Assembly (NCBI RefSeq): GCF_010499455.1 | Contig: NZ_JAAGOH010000043.1 | Span: forward strand, 1 to 32,826 | DNA length: 32,826 nucleotides | Reading direction: 5' to 3' | Source of the DNA: Ideonella livida | GTDB lineage: Bacteria; Pseudomonadota; Gammaproteobacteria; Burkholderiales; Burkholderiaceae_C | Notes under the pieces: model-generated | Database searches by the model: none | The model's input: the letters and a program-made list of their open reading frames with translations, nothing else | Told to the model about the DNA's origin: nothing | In this document: positions 23,194 through 31,867 of the stretch, piece by piece | Numbering within the stretch: position 1 is the stretch's first letter | Layout of the letters: each line of letters starts with the position of its first letter | Position numbers and translations under genes: made by a program

Positions 23194-23205
23194 CGGAGAG
23201 TCCCG

Positions 23206-24429
23206 ATGCGCAAGTCCTTCCGTCTGCTTCCCTGCGTGCGTCCCGCCCTGCTGGCGGCCCTGCTGCCCACCCTGGCGCTGGCCGGTGGCCTGCTGGCCAG
23301 CCCCGCGGCGCAGGCCCAGATCAAGGTGGGGGTGGTCACCTCTTCCACCGGCCCCATCGCCCTGGTGGGCCTGCCACAGAAGAACACCGTGCCACTGCTG
23401 CCCAACCGGGTGGCCGGCCTGCAAGTGCAATACATCCCGCTGGACGACGGCAGCGACCCCACCGCCTCGGTGGCGGCCTTCAAGAAGCTCATCAACGAGG
23501 AGAAGGTCGACGCGATCATCGGCCCGAGCGGCTCGCCCAACGCCATGGGTGTGATTCCCTTCGCCGCCGAGGCCGGTGTGCCGATGTTTGCCCCGGTGGG
23601 CACCGCCGCCGTGGTGCTGCCGATGAACGAGCAGAAGAAGTGGGTCTTCAAGACCACCCAAAACGACGACCTGATCGCCCGCGCCCTGGTGGAGCACATG
23701 GCCGCCAACAAGGTGCGCACCGTGGGCTTCATCGGCACCGCCGACCCCTACGGCGACAACTGGCTCAAGGTCTTCACCGGCCTGGCGGAGAAGGCCGGCC
23801 TGAAGGTGGCCGCGGCCGAGCGCTTCCAGCGCCAGGACACCTCACTCACCGCGCAAGGCCTGAAGGTGCTGGCCACCGGGCCTGACGCGGTGCTGATCGC
23901 CGCCCCCGGCAGCTCGGCGGTGCTGCCGCAGACCACGCTGTACGACCAGGGTTTCAAGGGCAAGGTCTACCAGACCCACGGCGCCGCCCTGCCCGACTTC
24001 CTCAAGCTCGGCGGCAAGAAGGTGGAGGGCACCATCCTGGCCGCCGGGGCCATGCTCGTGCTCGACCAGGTGGCCGCCGACCACCCCACCCGCAAGATCG
24101 CCCAGGGCTATGTGGACGCCTACGAGAAGCTCCACGGCGCCAAGCCCGCCACCTTCGGTGCCAATGTGTACGACGCCGGCCTGCTGCTGCAGGCGGCCAT
24201 CCCAGTGGCGCTCAAGAAGGGCAAGCCCGGCACGCCGGCCTTCCGCGCCGCGCTGCGCGACGCCATCGAGCAGGTCAAGGAGCTGCCGGCCACCCAGGGC
24301 GTCTACACCTTGAAGCTGCCGGCCACCCAGGGCGTCTACACCTTGAGCGCGGCCGACCACAGCGGTTTTGACGAGCGCGGTCGCGAGCTGATCACCGTGA
24401 AGAACGGCCAGTGGACCCTGCTCAAGTGA
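23206..24429 (+). CDS. ABC transporter substrate-binding protein, Liv type (iac-linked), with an 11-residue internal duplication
   Basis: A 407-residue periplasmic binding protein with a Sec signal (basic MRKSFR, Leu/Ala-rich core, cut after AQA near residue 35). The mature start [33 protein letters not shown] and the C-terminal [12 protein letters not shown] are family features. It heads the transporter operon and is divergent from iacH, so an indole or auxin-like ligand is likely by context. Near the C-terminus [10 protein letters not shown] occurs twice in a row (residues 360 to 369 and 371 to 380) because 33 bases are duplicated exactly. The homologous protein at 5695 has no such insertion. 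Whether binding is affected cannot be told; the insertion is in frame. Confidence 0.92.
   Translation: MRKSFRLLPCVRPALLAALLPTLALAGGLLASPAAQAQIKVGVVTSSTGPIALVGLPQKNTVPLLPNRVAGLQVQYIPLDDGSDPTASVAAFKKLINEEKVDAIIGPSGSPNAMGVIPFAAEAGVPMFAPVGTAAVVLPMNEQKKWVFKTTQNDDLIARALVEHMAANKVRTVGFIGTADPYGDNWLKVFTGLAEKAGLKVAAAERFQRQDTSLTAQGLKVLATGPDAVLIAAPGSSAVLPQTTLYDQGFKGKVYQTHGAALPDFLKLGGKKVEGTILAAGAMLVLDQVAADHPTRKIAQGYVDAYEKLHGAKPATFGANVYDAGLLLQAAIPVALKKGKPGTPAFRAALRDAIEQVKELPATQGVYTLKLPATQGVYTLSAADHSGFDERGRELITVKNGQWTLLK
24281..24346 (+). repeat. Perfect 33-base tandem duplication inside the binding-protein gene
   Basis: The 33 bases at 24281 to 24313 are repeated without a mismatch at 24314 to 24346, adding 11 codons in frame. 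Identity at silent positions shows that the event is recent, or that the copies are kept alike by slippage or assembly error. Confidence 0.95.
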
Positions 24430-24445
24430 CCACGGAGGGGCAGCC

Positions 24446-25492
24446 ATGAACCTGCAGATCGCCCTGCTGCTGGGGCAGGACGGGATGACCAGCGGCGCGA
24501 TCTACGCGCTGCTGGCCCTGTCCATCGTCCTGGTCTTCACCGTCACCCGGGTGCTGCTGGTGCCCCAGGGAGAGTTCGTCACCTTCGGGGCGCTGACCCT
24601 GGCCGCGCTGCAGGCCGGCCAGCCCGCCCGCCTGGCCTGGCTGCTGCTGGGCCTGGCCGCGGCCCGCCTGGCCCAGCGCCTGTGGGCCTGGCAACGCGGC
24701 ACCGCCGGCGAGGAGGCCCCGCTGGGCTGGCGCGACGCCGCCGGCCCCGCCTACGCCCTGGCCCTGCTGCTCATCGGCCTGAAGCTGCCCGCCAGCCCGT
24801 GGCCGCTGGCCGTGCAGCTGGCCTTCACCCTGGCACTCATCGTGCCGCTGGGCCCCTGGCTTTATGACCTGTGCTTCCGGCCCATTGCCGCGGCGCATGG
24901 CCTGGTGCTGCTCATCGTCTCCATCGCGGTGCATGTGGTGCTGGTGGGCCTGGCGCTGCTGATGTTTGGCGCCGAGGGCGCGCGCACCGAGCCCTTCTCC
25001 GAGGACGGGCTGGCCCTGGGCCCGCTGCGCCTGAACGCCCAGACCCTGTGGGTGCTGGCCGCCACCCTGGCGCTGATGCTGGGCCTGGGCCTGTTCTTCG
25101 GCCGCACCCTGGCCGGCAAGGCCCTGCAGGCCACCGCGGTCAGCCGCCTGGGCGCGCAGCTCATGGGCATCTCGCCGGCGCAGGCCGGGCGCTGGAGCTT
25201 CGGGCTGGCCGCCGGCATCGGGGCGCTGTCGGGCGCCCTCATCTCGCCCATCACCACGCTCTATTACGACTCGGGCTTTCTCATCAGCCTCAAGGGCTTT
25301 GTGGGCGCGGTGGTGGGCGGGCTGGTGAGCTACCCGCTGGGCGCCCTGGGCGCCCTCACCGTGGGGCTGATCGAGGCCTATTCCACCTTCTGGGCCAGTG
25401 CCTACAAGGAGGTGATCGTCTTCACCCTGATCCTGCCGGTGCTGCTGTGGCGCTCCCTGGCCAGCGGATCGCACGACGAGGAACACGCATGA
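24446..25492 (+). CDS. ABC transporter permease, LivH type
   Basis: A 348-residue integral membrane protein with about eight hydrophobic segments. The start [22 protein letters not shown] and the C-terminal half with [18 protein letters not shown] (coupling-helix loop that contacts the ATPase), [17 protein letters not shown] and [10 protein letters not shown] are LivH hallmarks. It is longer than a typical LivH because of an additional stretch of about 60 residues between the first and second thirds ([16 protein letters not shown] and following). GGAGG at 24434 lies before the ATG. It is 16 bases after the binding-protein gene and overlaps the next gene by ATGA. Confidence 0.9.
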   Translation: MNLQIALLLGQDGMTSGAIYALLALSIVLVFTVTRVLLVPQGEFVTFGALTLAALQAGQPARLAWLLLGLAAARLAQRLWAWQRGTAGEEAPLGWRDAAGPAYALALLLIGLKLPASPWPLAVQLAFTLALIVPLGPWLYDLCFRPIAAAHGLVLLIVSIAVHVVLVGLALLMFGAEGARTEPFSEDGLALGPLRLNAQTLWVLAATLALMLGLGLFFGRTLAGKALQATAVSRLGAQLMGISPAQAGRWSFGLAAGIGALSGALISPITTLYYDSGFLISLKGFVGAVVGGLVSYPLGALGALTVGLIEAYSTFWASAYKEVIVFTLILPVLLWRSLASGSHDEEHA

Positions 25493-27330
25493 ACACCCTG
25501 ACCGTCGGCGCCGCGCAGCCCGCGGCCCTCTCCTGGCAGCGCCTGCGCCCCTGGCTGCTGCCCGCGGCCGTGCTGCTGATGCTGCTGGCCACCCCCTGGC
25601 TGCCCGCCTACCCGCTGAGCCTGCTCAACCGCATCGGCCTGGCGGCCCTGGCCACCCTGGGGCTGGTGCTGCTGACCGGCGTGGCCGGCATGACCAGCTT
25701 CGGCCAGGCGGCCTTCATCGGCCTGGGCGCCTACGCCGGCGCCTGGCTCACCGTGGGCGCTGACCTGCCGGCCTGGCTGGCCCCACTGGCCGGCTCGCCC
25801 TGGCTGGCCCTGCCCGCCGGCCTGCTGCTCACCGCCGGGGTGGCCGCGGCGCTGGGCGCGCTCACGCTGCGCCTGTCGGGCCACTACCTGCCGCTGGGCA
25901 CGCTGTGCTGGGCCCTGGCCCTGTTCAGCCTGTTTGGCACGCTCGAAGCGCTGGGCGCCCACACCGGCCTGGCCAACCTGCCCGCGCCCGCGCTGGGCGG
26001 CTGGGCGCTGGACCGCCCCGAGCGCATGGCCTGGCTGATCTGGGGCGCGCTGCTGGCCGCCGGCGGGCTGAGCTGGCAGCTGCTGGACTCGCGCACCGGT
26101 CGCGCCCTGCGGGCCCTCAACGGCGGTCAGGCCATGGCCGAGTCCATGGGCGTGCCGGTCTTCCGCATGAAGCTGGCGGTGTTCATCCTCTCGGCCCTGC
26201 TGGCCGCGCTCTCGGGCTGGCTCTACGCCTTTGAGCAGCGCTTTGTGAGCCCGGCGCCCTTCAGCCTGGGCGCCGGCATCGACCTGCTGTTCATGGCCCT
26301 GATCGGCGGCGTGGGCCAGCTCTGGGGCGCCCTGGCCGGGGCCGCCGTGGTGACCCTGGCGCGCGACTGGCTGCAGGACACCCTGCCCCACCTGCTGGGG
26401 CAGACCGGCAACTACGAGGCCATCGTCTTTGCCGGGCTGGTGATCGTGCTGATGGTCAAGGCCCCGCACGGCCTGTGGGGCTGGCTGCGCCACCGCTGGC
26501 CGCTGCCGGCACGCCGCCACGGCCACCTGCCCGCCCCGCAGGCCCTGCCCGCCCGCCCCCTGCCCGAGCGCGGGCGCCGCGTGCTGGAAGTGCGCGGCCT
26601 GACCCGCCGCTTTGGCGGCCTGGTGGCCAACCAGGACATCGACCTGGACCTGCACGCCGGCGAGATCCTGGCCGTCATCGGCCCCAACGGCGCGGGCAAG
26701 AGCACGCTGTTCAACCAGCTCTCCTGCGTGGACACGCCCACGGCCGGCACGGTGCGCTTCCTGGGGCAGGACGTACGCGGCTGGGCACCGCGCCGCCTGG
26801 CCGCCGCCGGCCTGTCGCGCACCTTCCAGCACGTCAAGCTGCTGCCGGCCATGAGCGCGCTGGACAACGTCGCCCTGGGCGCCCACCTGCGTGGCCGCGC
26901 CGGCCTGCTGCGCAGCGCCCTGCACCTGGAGCGCAGCGAAGAATCCAGCCTGCTGGCCGAGGCCCGCCACCAGTTGGAGCGCGTGGGCCTGGCCCACCTG
27001 GCCGACCAACCCGCCGGCAGCCTGGCCCTGGGCCAACAACGCCTGCTGGAGATCGCCCGCGCCCTGTGCACCGACCCCGCCGTGCTGCTGCTGGACGAAC
27101 CCGCCGCCGGCCTGCGCCACCAGGAAAAGCAGGCCCTGGCCGCCCTGCTGGCCGACCTGCGCACCCAAGGCATGGCCGTGCTGCTGGTGGAGCACGACAT
27201 GGACTTTGTCATGGGCCTGGCCGACCGCGTGGCCTGCATCGTCTTTGGCCGCAAGGTGGCCGATGGCCAACCCGCCGCCGTGCAGGCCGACCCCCAGGTG
27301 CAGGCCGCCTACCTGGGCGCCGAGATCTGA
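25489..27330 (+). CDS. Fused ABC transporter permease (LivM type) and ATPase (LivG type)
   Basis: A 613-residue two-domain protein. Residues 1 to about 335 are a LivM-type permease with [18 protein letters not shown] and the coupling loop [19 protein letters not shown] basic linker (about 336 to 362) joins an ATPase domain: Walker [10 protein letters not shown] (about 397 to 405), Q-loop [10 protein letters not shown], signature [15 protein letters not shown] (about 510 to 525), Walker [12 protein letters not shown], and the H-loop VEHDMDFVM. The signature lacks the usual GG, as in many LivG proteins. ATG 25489 overlaps the stop of the permease gene. Liv systems normally have LivM and LivG as separate proteins; fused forms are known but less common. 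Confidence 0.92.
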   Translation: MNTLTVGAAQPAALSWQRLRPWLLPAAVLLMLLATPWLPAYPLSLLNRIGLAALATLGLVLLTGVAGMTSFGQAAFIGLGAYAGAWLTVGADLPAWLAPLAGSPWLALPAGLLLTAGVAAALGALTLRLSGHYLPLGTLCWALALFSLFGTLEALGAHTGLANLPAPALGGWALDRPERMAWLIWGALLAAGGLSWQLLDSRTGRALRALNGGQAMAESMGVPVFRMKLAVFILSALLAALSGWLYAFEQRFVSPAPFSLGAGIDLLFMALIGGVGQLWGALAGAAVVTLARDWLQDTLPHLLGQTGNYEAIVFAGLVIVLMVKAPHGLWGWLRHRWPLPARRHGHLPAPQALPARPLPERGRRVLEVRGLTRRFGGLVANQDIDLDLHAGEILAVIGPNGAGKSTLFNQLSCVDTPTAGTVRFLGQDVRGWAPRRLAAAGLSRTFQHVKLLPAMSALDNVALGAHLRGRAGLLRSALHLERSEESSLLAEARHQLERVGLAHLADQPAGSLALGQQRLLEIARALCTDPAVLLLDEPAAGLRHQEKQALAALLADLRTQGMAVLLVEHDMDFVMGLADRVACIVFGRKVADGQPAAVQADPQVQAAYLGAEI

Positions 27331-27353
27331 ACCCGTTGACGGAGACCCACCGC

Positions 27354-28121
27354 ATGAGCGCCCCCTCCCCCGCCGCCCCCCTGCTCGACGTGCAGGACCT
27401 GAGCGTGGCCTACGGCCGCATCGAGGCCCTGACCGGCGTGAGCCTGCAGGTACAGGCCGGCCAGATCGTCACCGTCATCGGCCCCAACGGCGCCGGCAAG
27501 AGCACCCTGCTGGGCGCGCTGATGGGCGTGCTGCCCGCGCGTGCCGGTCAGGTGCTGCTGGACGGCGAAGCGGTGCAGGCCGCCCCCGTGGCCGCCCGCG
27601 TGGCCCGCGGCCTGGCCCTGGTGCCCGAGACCCGCGCCCTGTTCGCCAGCATGAGTGTGGTGGACAACCTGCGCCTGGGCGCCTACCGCTTCCGCCAGGA
27701 GCCCGCCGCCCGCCACCGCGAGGCCTTGGACGAGGTCTACGCCCTCTTCCCGCGCCTGCAGGAGCGGGCCCAGCAGGCCGCGGCCACCCTCTCGGGCGGC
27801 GAACGCCAGATGCTGGCCCTGGGCCGCGCGCTGATGGGCCGCCCGCGCCTGCTCATGCTCGACGAGCCCAGCCTGGGCCTGGCCCCGCTGATCGTGCGCG
27901 ACATCTTCCGCATCCTGGACACCCTGCGTGCGCGCGGTGTGGCCATCCTGCTGGTGGAGCAGAACGCCCGTGCCGCCCTGCGCCTGGCCGACCACGGCCA
28001 CGTGCTGGAGCTGGGCCGGGTGGCGCTGGCCGGCCCAGCCCAGGCCCTGGCCGACGACCCGCGCATCGTCGAGGCCTACCTGGGCGCGCACAGCAGCCAT
28101 CAGGCGCGGCTGGCGGCCTGA
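27354..28121 (+). CDS. ABC transporter ATP-binding protein, LivF type
   Basis: A 255-residue ATPase: [17 protein letters not shown], Walker [10 protein letters not shown], signature [15 protein letters not shown], Walker [14 protein letters not shown] and H-loop region [10 protein letters not shown]. It pairs with the LivG half of the fused protein to power uptake through the LivH/LivM pore. GGAGA lies 9 bases before ATG 27354; the gap to the fused gene is 23 bases. The long frame running in from 26475 overlaps the fused gene and is a shadow. Confidence 0.93.
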   Translation: MSAPSPAAPLLDVQDLSVAYGRIEALTGVSLQVQAGQIVTVIGPNGAGKSTLLGALMGVLPARAGQVLLDGEAVQAAPVAARVARGLALVPETRALFASMSVVDNLRLGAYRFRQEPAARHREALDEVYALFPRLQERAQQAAATLSGGERQMLALGRALMGRPRLLMLDEPSLGLAPLIVRDIFRILDTLRARGVAILLVEQNARAALRLADHGHVLELGRVALAGPAQALADDPRIVEAYLGAHSSHQARLAA

Positions 28122-28129
28122 GGCGCTCG

Positions 28130-28149
28130 GCACCCGGGCGACAGGGTGC
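28130..28149. terminator. Weak hairpin between LivF-type gene and the MarR gene
   Basis: GCACCC-GGGCGACA-GGGTGC gives a 6-base stem with an 8-base loop in the 78-base gap after the LivF-type gene. No T-run follows. It may reduce read-through into the regulator gene; support is weak. Confidence 0.25.
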
Positions 28150-28199
28150 GGCCCCGGGCCGGCGCTAAGATCGCGCCCCACCCTGATCCGCCCCCCGCC

Positions 28200-28724
28200 G
28201 TGAGCCGCTACCACCCGCACAGCCCTGACTTCAGCAAGGACGAGTTCCCGTTCTACTGGCTGGCGCGCGTGTACGGGGTGTACACGCTGCAAATGGAACA
28301 AGCGCTCAAGCCGGTGGGGCTGGACATCCCGAGCTGGCGGGTGCTGTTCATCCTGAGTGAGCGGGGCACGCGCAGCGTGTCGGACATCGCGCTGCATGCG
28401 GTGGCCAAGCTCTCCACCGTCACCAAGACCGTGCAGCGCATGAAGGCCGAGGGGCTGGTGGACACCGCCACCTCGGCGCAGGACGCCCGCGTCACCGAGG
28501 TCACCATGACCGAAGCCGGTCGCCTGGCCCTGGAGCGCGGGCGCCTGGCCACGCAGCACATCTTTGTGCGCAGCTTTGAGGGCCTGACCGCCACCCAGGT
28601 GCGCAAGCTCAACGAGAGCCTGCACCAGATCCTGGACAACCTCTCGCCCCGCCACGGCGAGGCCGCGCGCGAGGCCGCCCGCCCCCGTCCCGCCGAGCCT
28701 GAGGGCGACGCCGACAGCGATTGA
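28200..28724 (+). CDS. iacR: MarR-family regulator, probable IacR
   Basis: A 174-residue MarR protein: helical N-terminus FPFYWLARVYGVYTLQMEQAL, wHTH with SVSDIALHAVAKLSTVTKTVQRMKAEGLV (about residues 62 to 90), wing DARVTEVTMTEAGR, and a long dimerisation helix. The C-terminal 25 residues are charged and probably disordered. IacR of known iac clusters is a MarR repressor released by auxin. Position at the end of the transporter operon and absence of another regulator near iacH support this name, but orthology is not proved. GTG 28200 is preferred over GTG 28146, because the extra 18 residues are low-complexity and Pro-rich. Confidence 0.7.
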   Translation: MSRYHPHSPDFSKDEFPFYWLARVYGVYTLQMEQALKPVGLDIPSWRVLFILSERGTRSVSDIALHAVAKLSTVTKTVQRMKAEGLVDTATSAQDARVTEVTMTEAGRLALERGRLATQHIFVRSFEGLTATQVRKLNESLHQILDNLSPRHGEAAREAARPRPAEPEGDADSD

Positions 28725-28827
28725 GCCCCGGGGCGCCCGGCCCGCGGCACCGCCGGACCGGCATTGACCCCACACGTCAGCGGGTTTCTCATCCAGATTC
28801 GCCGCCCGCGCGTATCGGCCCTCAGGA

Positions 28828-28846
28828 ACCGGACATGTCGTCCGGT
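28828..28846. promoter_or_regulatory. Perfect inverted repeat ACCGGAC-ATGTC-GTCCGGT
   Basis: Two perfect 7-base arms with a 5-base spacer lie 22 bases before the ATG of the DUF3034 gene. Overlapping it, GGAACC (28825) followed after 17 bases by CGTT (28848) resembles an ECF sigma promoter (GGAAC, then CGTC-like). Both readings are possible: operator, leader hairpin, or part of an ECF promoter of the downstream module that ends with an ECF sigma gene. Confidence 0.35.
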
Positions 28847-28868
28847 CCGTTGCCAAGGATCGAACGCC

Positions 28869-29849
28869 ATGACGCCCCCCACCCCCGCGCGCCGAGCCGA
28901 CCTGCGCCGCCCGCTCCTGCCGCGATGCGCAGCGCTGTGCCTGGCCACCGCCGCCGCTGTCGCCCCCGCCCTGGCCAACCCCGGCCCGCAGGACCCGCCC
29001 GAACGCGCTGCGGGCACCGGCGGCAAACTGCGCCTGACCGGCGGGGTGAGCACCGTGGACGGGGCCGGTGGCGGCGGCCTGTCCCCCTGGGCGCTGACCA
29101 GCGGCGGCGGCACGGCCGGCCAATGGGGCGGCGCCGCCTTCCTGACCGGGCTGCGCACCCAGGACTACGACCTGAAGGGCGCCGGCCTGGCCCTCACCTG
29201 GAGCGACCGGTTGGAGGTCTCGCTGGCGCACAAGGACTTCGACACCCGGCAAAACCTGGCCCCGCTGGGCCTGGGCGGCGTGCACCTGAAGCAGGACAGC
29301 CTGGGCCTGAAGTGGCGTGTGGCCGGCGACGCCGTGCTGGACAGCGACCGGTGGATGCCGCAGATTGCCGTGGGCCTGCTGCACCACAGGGTGGACGCCG
29401 GCGCCTTGGGCCCAGTGCTCACCGGCACCCTGGGCGCCCAGCTGGAGGGTGAGGAGGCCTACGTCAGCGCCACCAAGCTGTGGCTGGCCCAGGGCCTGCT
29501 GGTCAATGGCACCCTGCGCCTGACCCGCGCCAACCAGGGCGGCCTGCTGGGCTTTGGCAGCCACCAGGACCGCCGCTGGCACCTGCAGCCCGAAGCCTCG
29601 GTGGCCTGGCTGCTCAGCCCGCAACTGGCCCTCGGCGCCGAGTACCGGGCCATGGGCGACGCCCTGCACCAGTCAGCCCTGGGCGATGGGGCGCTGGCGG
29701 CGGACGACTGGAAAGACCTGTTCATCGCCTGGGCGCCCACCCGCCACCTCTCGCTGACGCTGGCGCATGCCGACCTGGGCCGCATCGCCCCGGCGGTGCA
29801 GCCGCGCCGCCAGCGTGGCACTTACCTGTCTGCCCAGGTGGCGTTCTGA
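28869..29849 (+). CDS. DUF3034-family outer-membrane-type protein
   Basis: A 326-residue exported protein. A signal peptide (basic start, LLPRCAALCLATAAAVAPALA, cut near residue 37) is followed by repeated amphipathic strands typical of an outer-membrane barrel: GKLRLTGGVSTVDGAGGGGLSPW, LEVSLAHKDFDT, HLSLTLAHADLGRI, and a C-terminus QRGTYLSAQVAF ending in Phe, the usual barrel end. DUF3034 proteins have no proven function. It is the first gene of a same-strand module with a globin, a cupredoxin, an ECF sigma and its anti-sigma. ATG 28869 opens the signal peptide. Confidence 0.8.
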   Translation: MTPPTPARRADLRRPLLPRCAALCLATAAAVAPALANPGPQDPPERAAGTGGKLRLTGGVSTVDGAGGGGLSPWALTSGGGTAGQWGGAAFLTGLRTQDYDLKGAGLALTWSDRLEVSLAHKDFDTRQNLAPLGLGGVHLKQDSLGLKWRVAGDAVLDSDRWMPQIAVGLLHHRVDAGALGPVLTGTLGAQLEGEEAYVSATKLWLAQGLLVNGTLRLTRANQGGLLGFGSHQDRRWHLQPEASVAWLLSPQLALGAEYRAMGDALHQSALGDGALAADDWKDLFIAWAPTRHLSLTLAHADLGRIAPAVQPRRQRGTYLSAQVAF

Positions 29850-29886
29850 GCCCCGGCCCCACCGTCCGCTTCTCCAGGAGATCCGC

Positions 29887-30414
29887 ATGATCCACGCCAT
29901 CCCGACCGCAACGCGCACCGCCCGGGCCCGCGCCCTGTCCGCCCTGCTGGCCGTGGTCGCCAGCCTGGGCGTCTCGGCCGCCCAAGCCACCCAAGGCGCA
30001 CAAGGCGCCCAGCCCGCCCCGCAGGCCACGTCGGCGCCGGCCGCCGCCCCGGCCGACCCGCTGTTCCAGCAGCTGGGCGGCCAGGCGGGCATCCGCGCCG
30101 TGGTCACCGACCTGGTGCAGCGCGCCGCCGCCGACCCGCGCATCGGCCACTTCTTTGCCCAGACCCAGGCCGAACACCTGATCGACGCGCTCAGCCAGCA
30201 GGTCTGCCAGGTCAGCGGCGGCCCCTGCCGCTACCAGGGGCCAGACATGCGCACCGCCCACCAGGACATGGGCGTGCGGCCCGCCGACTTCAACGCCCTG
30301 GTGGAGCTGCTGCAAGGTGCCCTGCAGGCGCGCGGGATCGCCTTCAGCGTGCAGAACCGGCTGCTGGCCCGGCTGGCCCCGATGCACCGCGACATCGTCG
30401 AGGTGGGCCCGTGA
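29887..30414 (+). CDS. Group 1 truncated haemoglobin with signal peptide
   Basis: A 175-residue protein. Residues 1 to about 35 are a signal peptide with an Ala-rich core and AQA cleavage site, followed by an Ala/Pro/Gln linker (to about 57). The globin starts DPLFQQLGGQAGIRAVVTDLV; RIGHFFAQT is the B/C/CD region and RTAHQDMGVRPADFNALVELL carries the proximal haem His. The shape is that of a group 1 (trHbN-like) globin, which binds O2 or NO; most are cytoplasmic, so export to the periplasm is unusual. AGGAG lies 8 bases before the ATG. The next gene overlaps by GTGA. Confidence 0.88.
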   Translation: MIHAIPTATRTARARALSALLAVVASLGVSAAQATQGAQGAQPAPQATSAPAAAPADPLFQQLGGQAGIRAVVTDLVQRAAADPRIGHFFAQTQAEHLIDALSQQVCQVSGGPCRYQGPDMRTAHQDMGVRPADFNALVELLQGALQARGIAFSVQNRLLARLAPMHRDIVEVGP

Positions 30415-31088
30415 GCCGCGGGACAGGCCCGCGCCGCGGTGGGGCCGGCAGGGCGCTGCGGCACCTGGTTCGGGCCGCCGTGGCCCTGGCCGTGGCCGCC
30501 TCGGCACGGGCCGGCGGCGCCCCCCTGAGCGTGCAGGTGGTGGACGCCAGTGGCCAACCCGCCGCCCAGGTGGTGGTGTCGGTGCGGCTGCGCGAGCGGG
30601 CCACACCCGCCCCCACCCCCATCCCCAGCGTGGAAATCACGCAGCAGGGCATGCGCTTCCAGCCCGCGGTGGCCATCGTCACCGCCGGCACCCGCCTGCG
30701 GCTGACCAACCGCGACACCTTCGACCACCATGTCCGCGGCACCCAGGGCCAGAGCTTCGAGTTCCGCATCGCTGGCACCGGCGAAGTGGCCGGCCCGCCC
30801 AAGGAGGGTGCGGAGGTCATCATCCAGGGCGGCATCGGCCCCATCCAGCTGGGCTGCTTCATCCACTCCCGCATGCAGGCCCACCTGTACGTGACCGACA
30901 CCCCCTGGGTGGGCCTGACCGACGCGCAAGGCCGGCTGACCCTGCCCGAGGTGCCTGAAGGCGCGGTGGCGGTGCAGCTGTGGCACCCGCAGCAGTTCCT
31001 GGAACAGCCGCCCACCTTCTGGCGGCACGGGACCCAGGCCGCCCCCCTGCCCCTGGCACTGAGCATCACGCCCAGGAGCCGGCGCTGA
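30411..31088 (+). CDS. Cupredoxin-like exported protein (methylamine-utilisation type)
   Basis: A 225-residue protein with a signal peptide (RALRHLVRAAVALAVAASARA, cut near residue 35). The cupredoxin fold shows possible type 1 copper ligands: a His in FDHHVRG (the plastocyanin-like first His) and C, H and M in GCFIHSRM (C-x2-H-x2-M). The C-terminal region from about residue 165 (VGLTDAQGRLTLPEVPEGAVAVQLWHP) is a carboxypeptidase-regulatory-like beta domain. Annotators call this group plastocyanin or methylamine utilisation protein; no methylamine dehydrogenase gene is here. It starts with GTG at 30411, overlapping the globin stop, so the two are coupled. Confidence 0.78.
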   Translation: MSRGTGPRRGGAGRALRHLVRAAVALAVAASARAGGAPLSVQVVDASGQPAAQVVVSVRLRERATPAPTPIPSVEITQQGMRFQPAVAIVTAGTRLRLTNRDTFDHHVRGTQGQSFEFRIAGTGEVAGPPKEGAEVIIQGGIGPIQLGCFIHSRMQAHLYVTDTPWVGLTDAQGRLTLPEVPEGAVAVQLWHPQQFLEQPPTFWRHGTQAAPLPLALSITPRSRR

Positions 31089-31157
31089 AGCGGCCCGCCC
31101 GTCCGCCCGCCACCGCTATGCTGTTGCCCACCGTCCGTCTTCGCCATCACCACCGCC

Positions 31158-31811
31158 ATGCCCCAGCCGCCCGCCCCTGCCGCCGCCCTCCTGGGCGAGC
31201 ACCTGGCCCGCATCGCCCTGGGTGACCGGCGCGCCTTCCAAGCCCTGTACAACGCCGCAGCCCCGCGCCTGCTGGGCGTCATCCTGCGCATCCAGCGCCA
31301 CCGCGACACGGCCGAGGAGGTGCTGCAGGAGGTCTTCCTCAAGATTTGGGACGCAGCCGGCGCCTACCAGGCCGCCCAGGCCCAGCCGCTGACCTGGATG
31401 CAGGCCATCGCCCGGCACGCCGCCATCGACAGCCTGCGACGCCAACGGGCCGACCCCGACACCCTGGTGCCGCGGCCCCCTGTGCAGCACGCAGGCGCAG
31501 TCCCGGCCGGCCAGACCGAAGCCGAGGACGACCCCCTGGACCACCTGGCCACGGACGCCCCGGGCCCGGCGGACCTGCTGGCGCAGGCCTGGGAGGCGCG
31601 GGACCTGCGCCAGTGCATGGGGCAGCTGGAAGCGCCCCAGCGCCACAGCCTGGCGCTGGCCTTCTATGACGGGCTCAGCCATGCCGAGGTGGCCCAGCAC
31701 CTGGGCGAGCCCCTGGGCACGGTCAAGAGCTGGCTGCGGCGCAGCCTGATGGCCCTGCAGCGCTGCCTGGCCGCCTGCGGGCACCGCGGCACCGGCCCCG
31801 CCAGCCCCTGA
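31158..31811 (+). CDS. ECF sigma factor (SigK-like)
   Basis: A 217-residue sigma70-family factor with regions 2 and 4 only. Region 2: FQALYNAAAPRLLGVILRI, RDTAEEVLQEVFLKIW, WMQAIARHAAIDSLRR. Region 4: HSLALAFYDGLSHAEVAQHLGEPLGTVKSWLRRSL, the helix-turn-helix that reads the -35 box. A linker of about 50 residues rich in Pro and Asp separates them. It is followed after 56 bases by an RskA-like anti-sigma gene, the usual pair. It probably drives genes of the exported globin/cupredoxin module, including itself. Confidence 0.9.
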   Translation: MPQPPAPAAALLGEHLARIALGDRRAFQALYNAAAPRLLGVILRIQRHRDTAEEVLQEVFLKIWDAAGAYQAAQAQPLTWMQAIARHAAIDSLRRQRADPDTLVPRPPVQHAGAVPAGQTEAEDDPLDHLATDAPGPADLLAQAWEARDLRQCMGQLEAPQRHSLALAFYDGLSHAEVAQHLGEPLGTVKSWLRRSLMALQRCLAACGHRGTGPASP

Positions 31812-31867
31812 ACCCCAGCGCCCGGCCCGGCCGCCCAGCCGACGCCACCACCGCGACAGGACGCACC

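Larger units (their letters stand above)
22756..23205. promoter_or_regulatory. Divergent iac/ABC regulatory region
   Basis: This 450-base gene-free stretch has visibly more A and T than its surroundings. It holds a sigma70-like promoter toward iacH (22807 to 22836), a sigma54-like promoter toward the ABC genes (23097 to 23113), five CGTGAA/TTCACG hexamers (22824, 22882, 22984 on the opposite strand, 23066 and 23091), ten-base tandem repeats (23013 to 23042), the palindrome GGGACGTCCC (23043 to 23052) and a leader hairpin (23177 to 23193). I see no small gene in it. Confidence 0.75.

Noticed and set aside
27309-29669. A minus-strand open frame of nearly 800 codons opposite the LivF, MarR and DUF3034 genes
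   Set aside because: It has low-complexity His/Gln/Gly composition, no recognisable domain, and covers well-supported plus-strand genes. The similar frame at 25402 to 27270 is rejected for the same reason.
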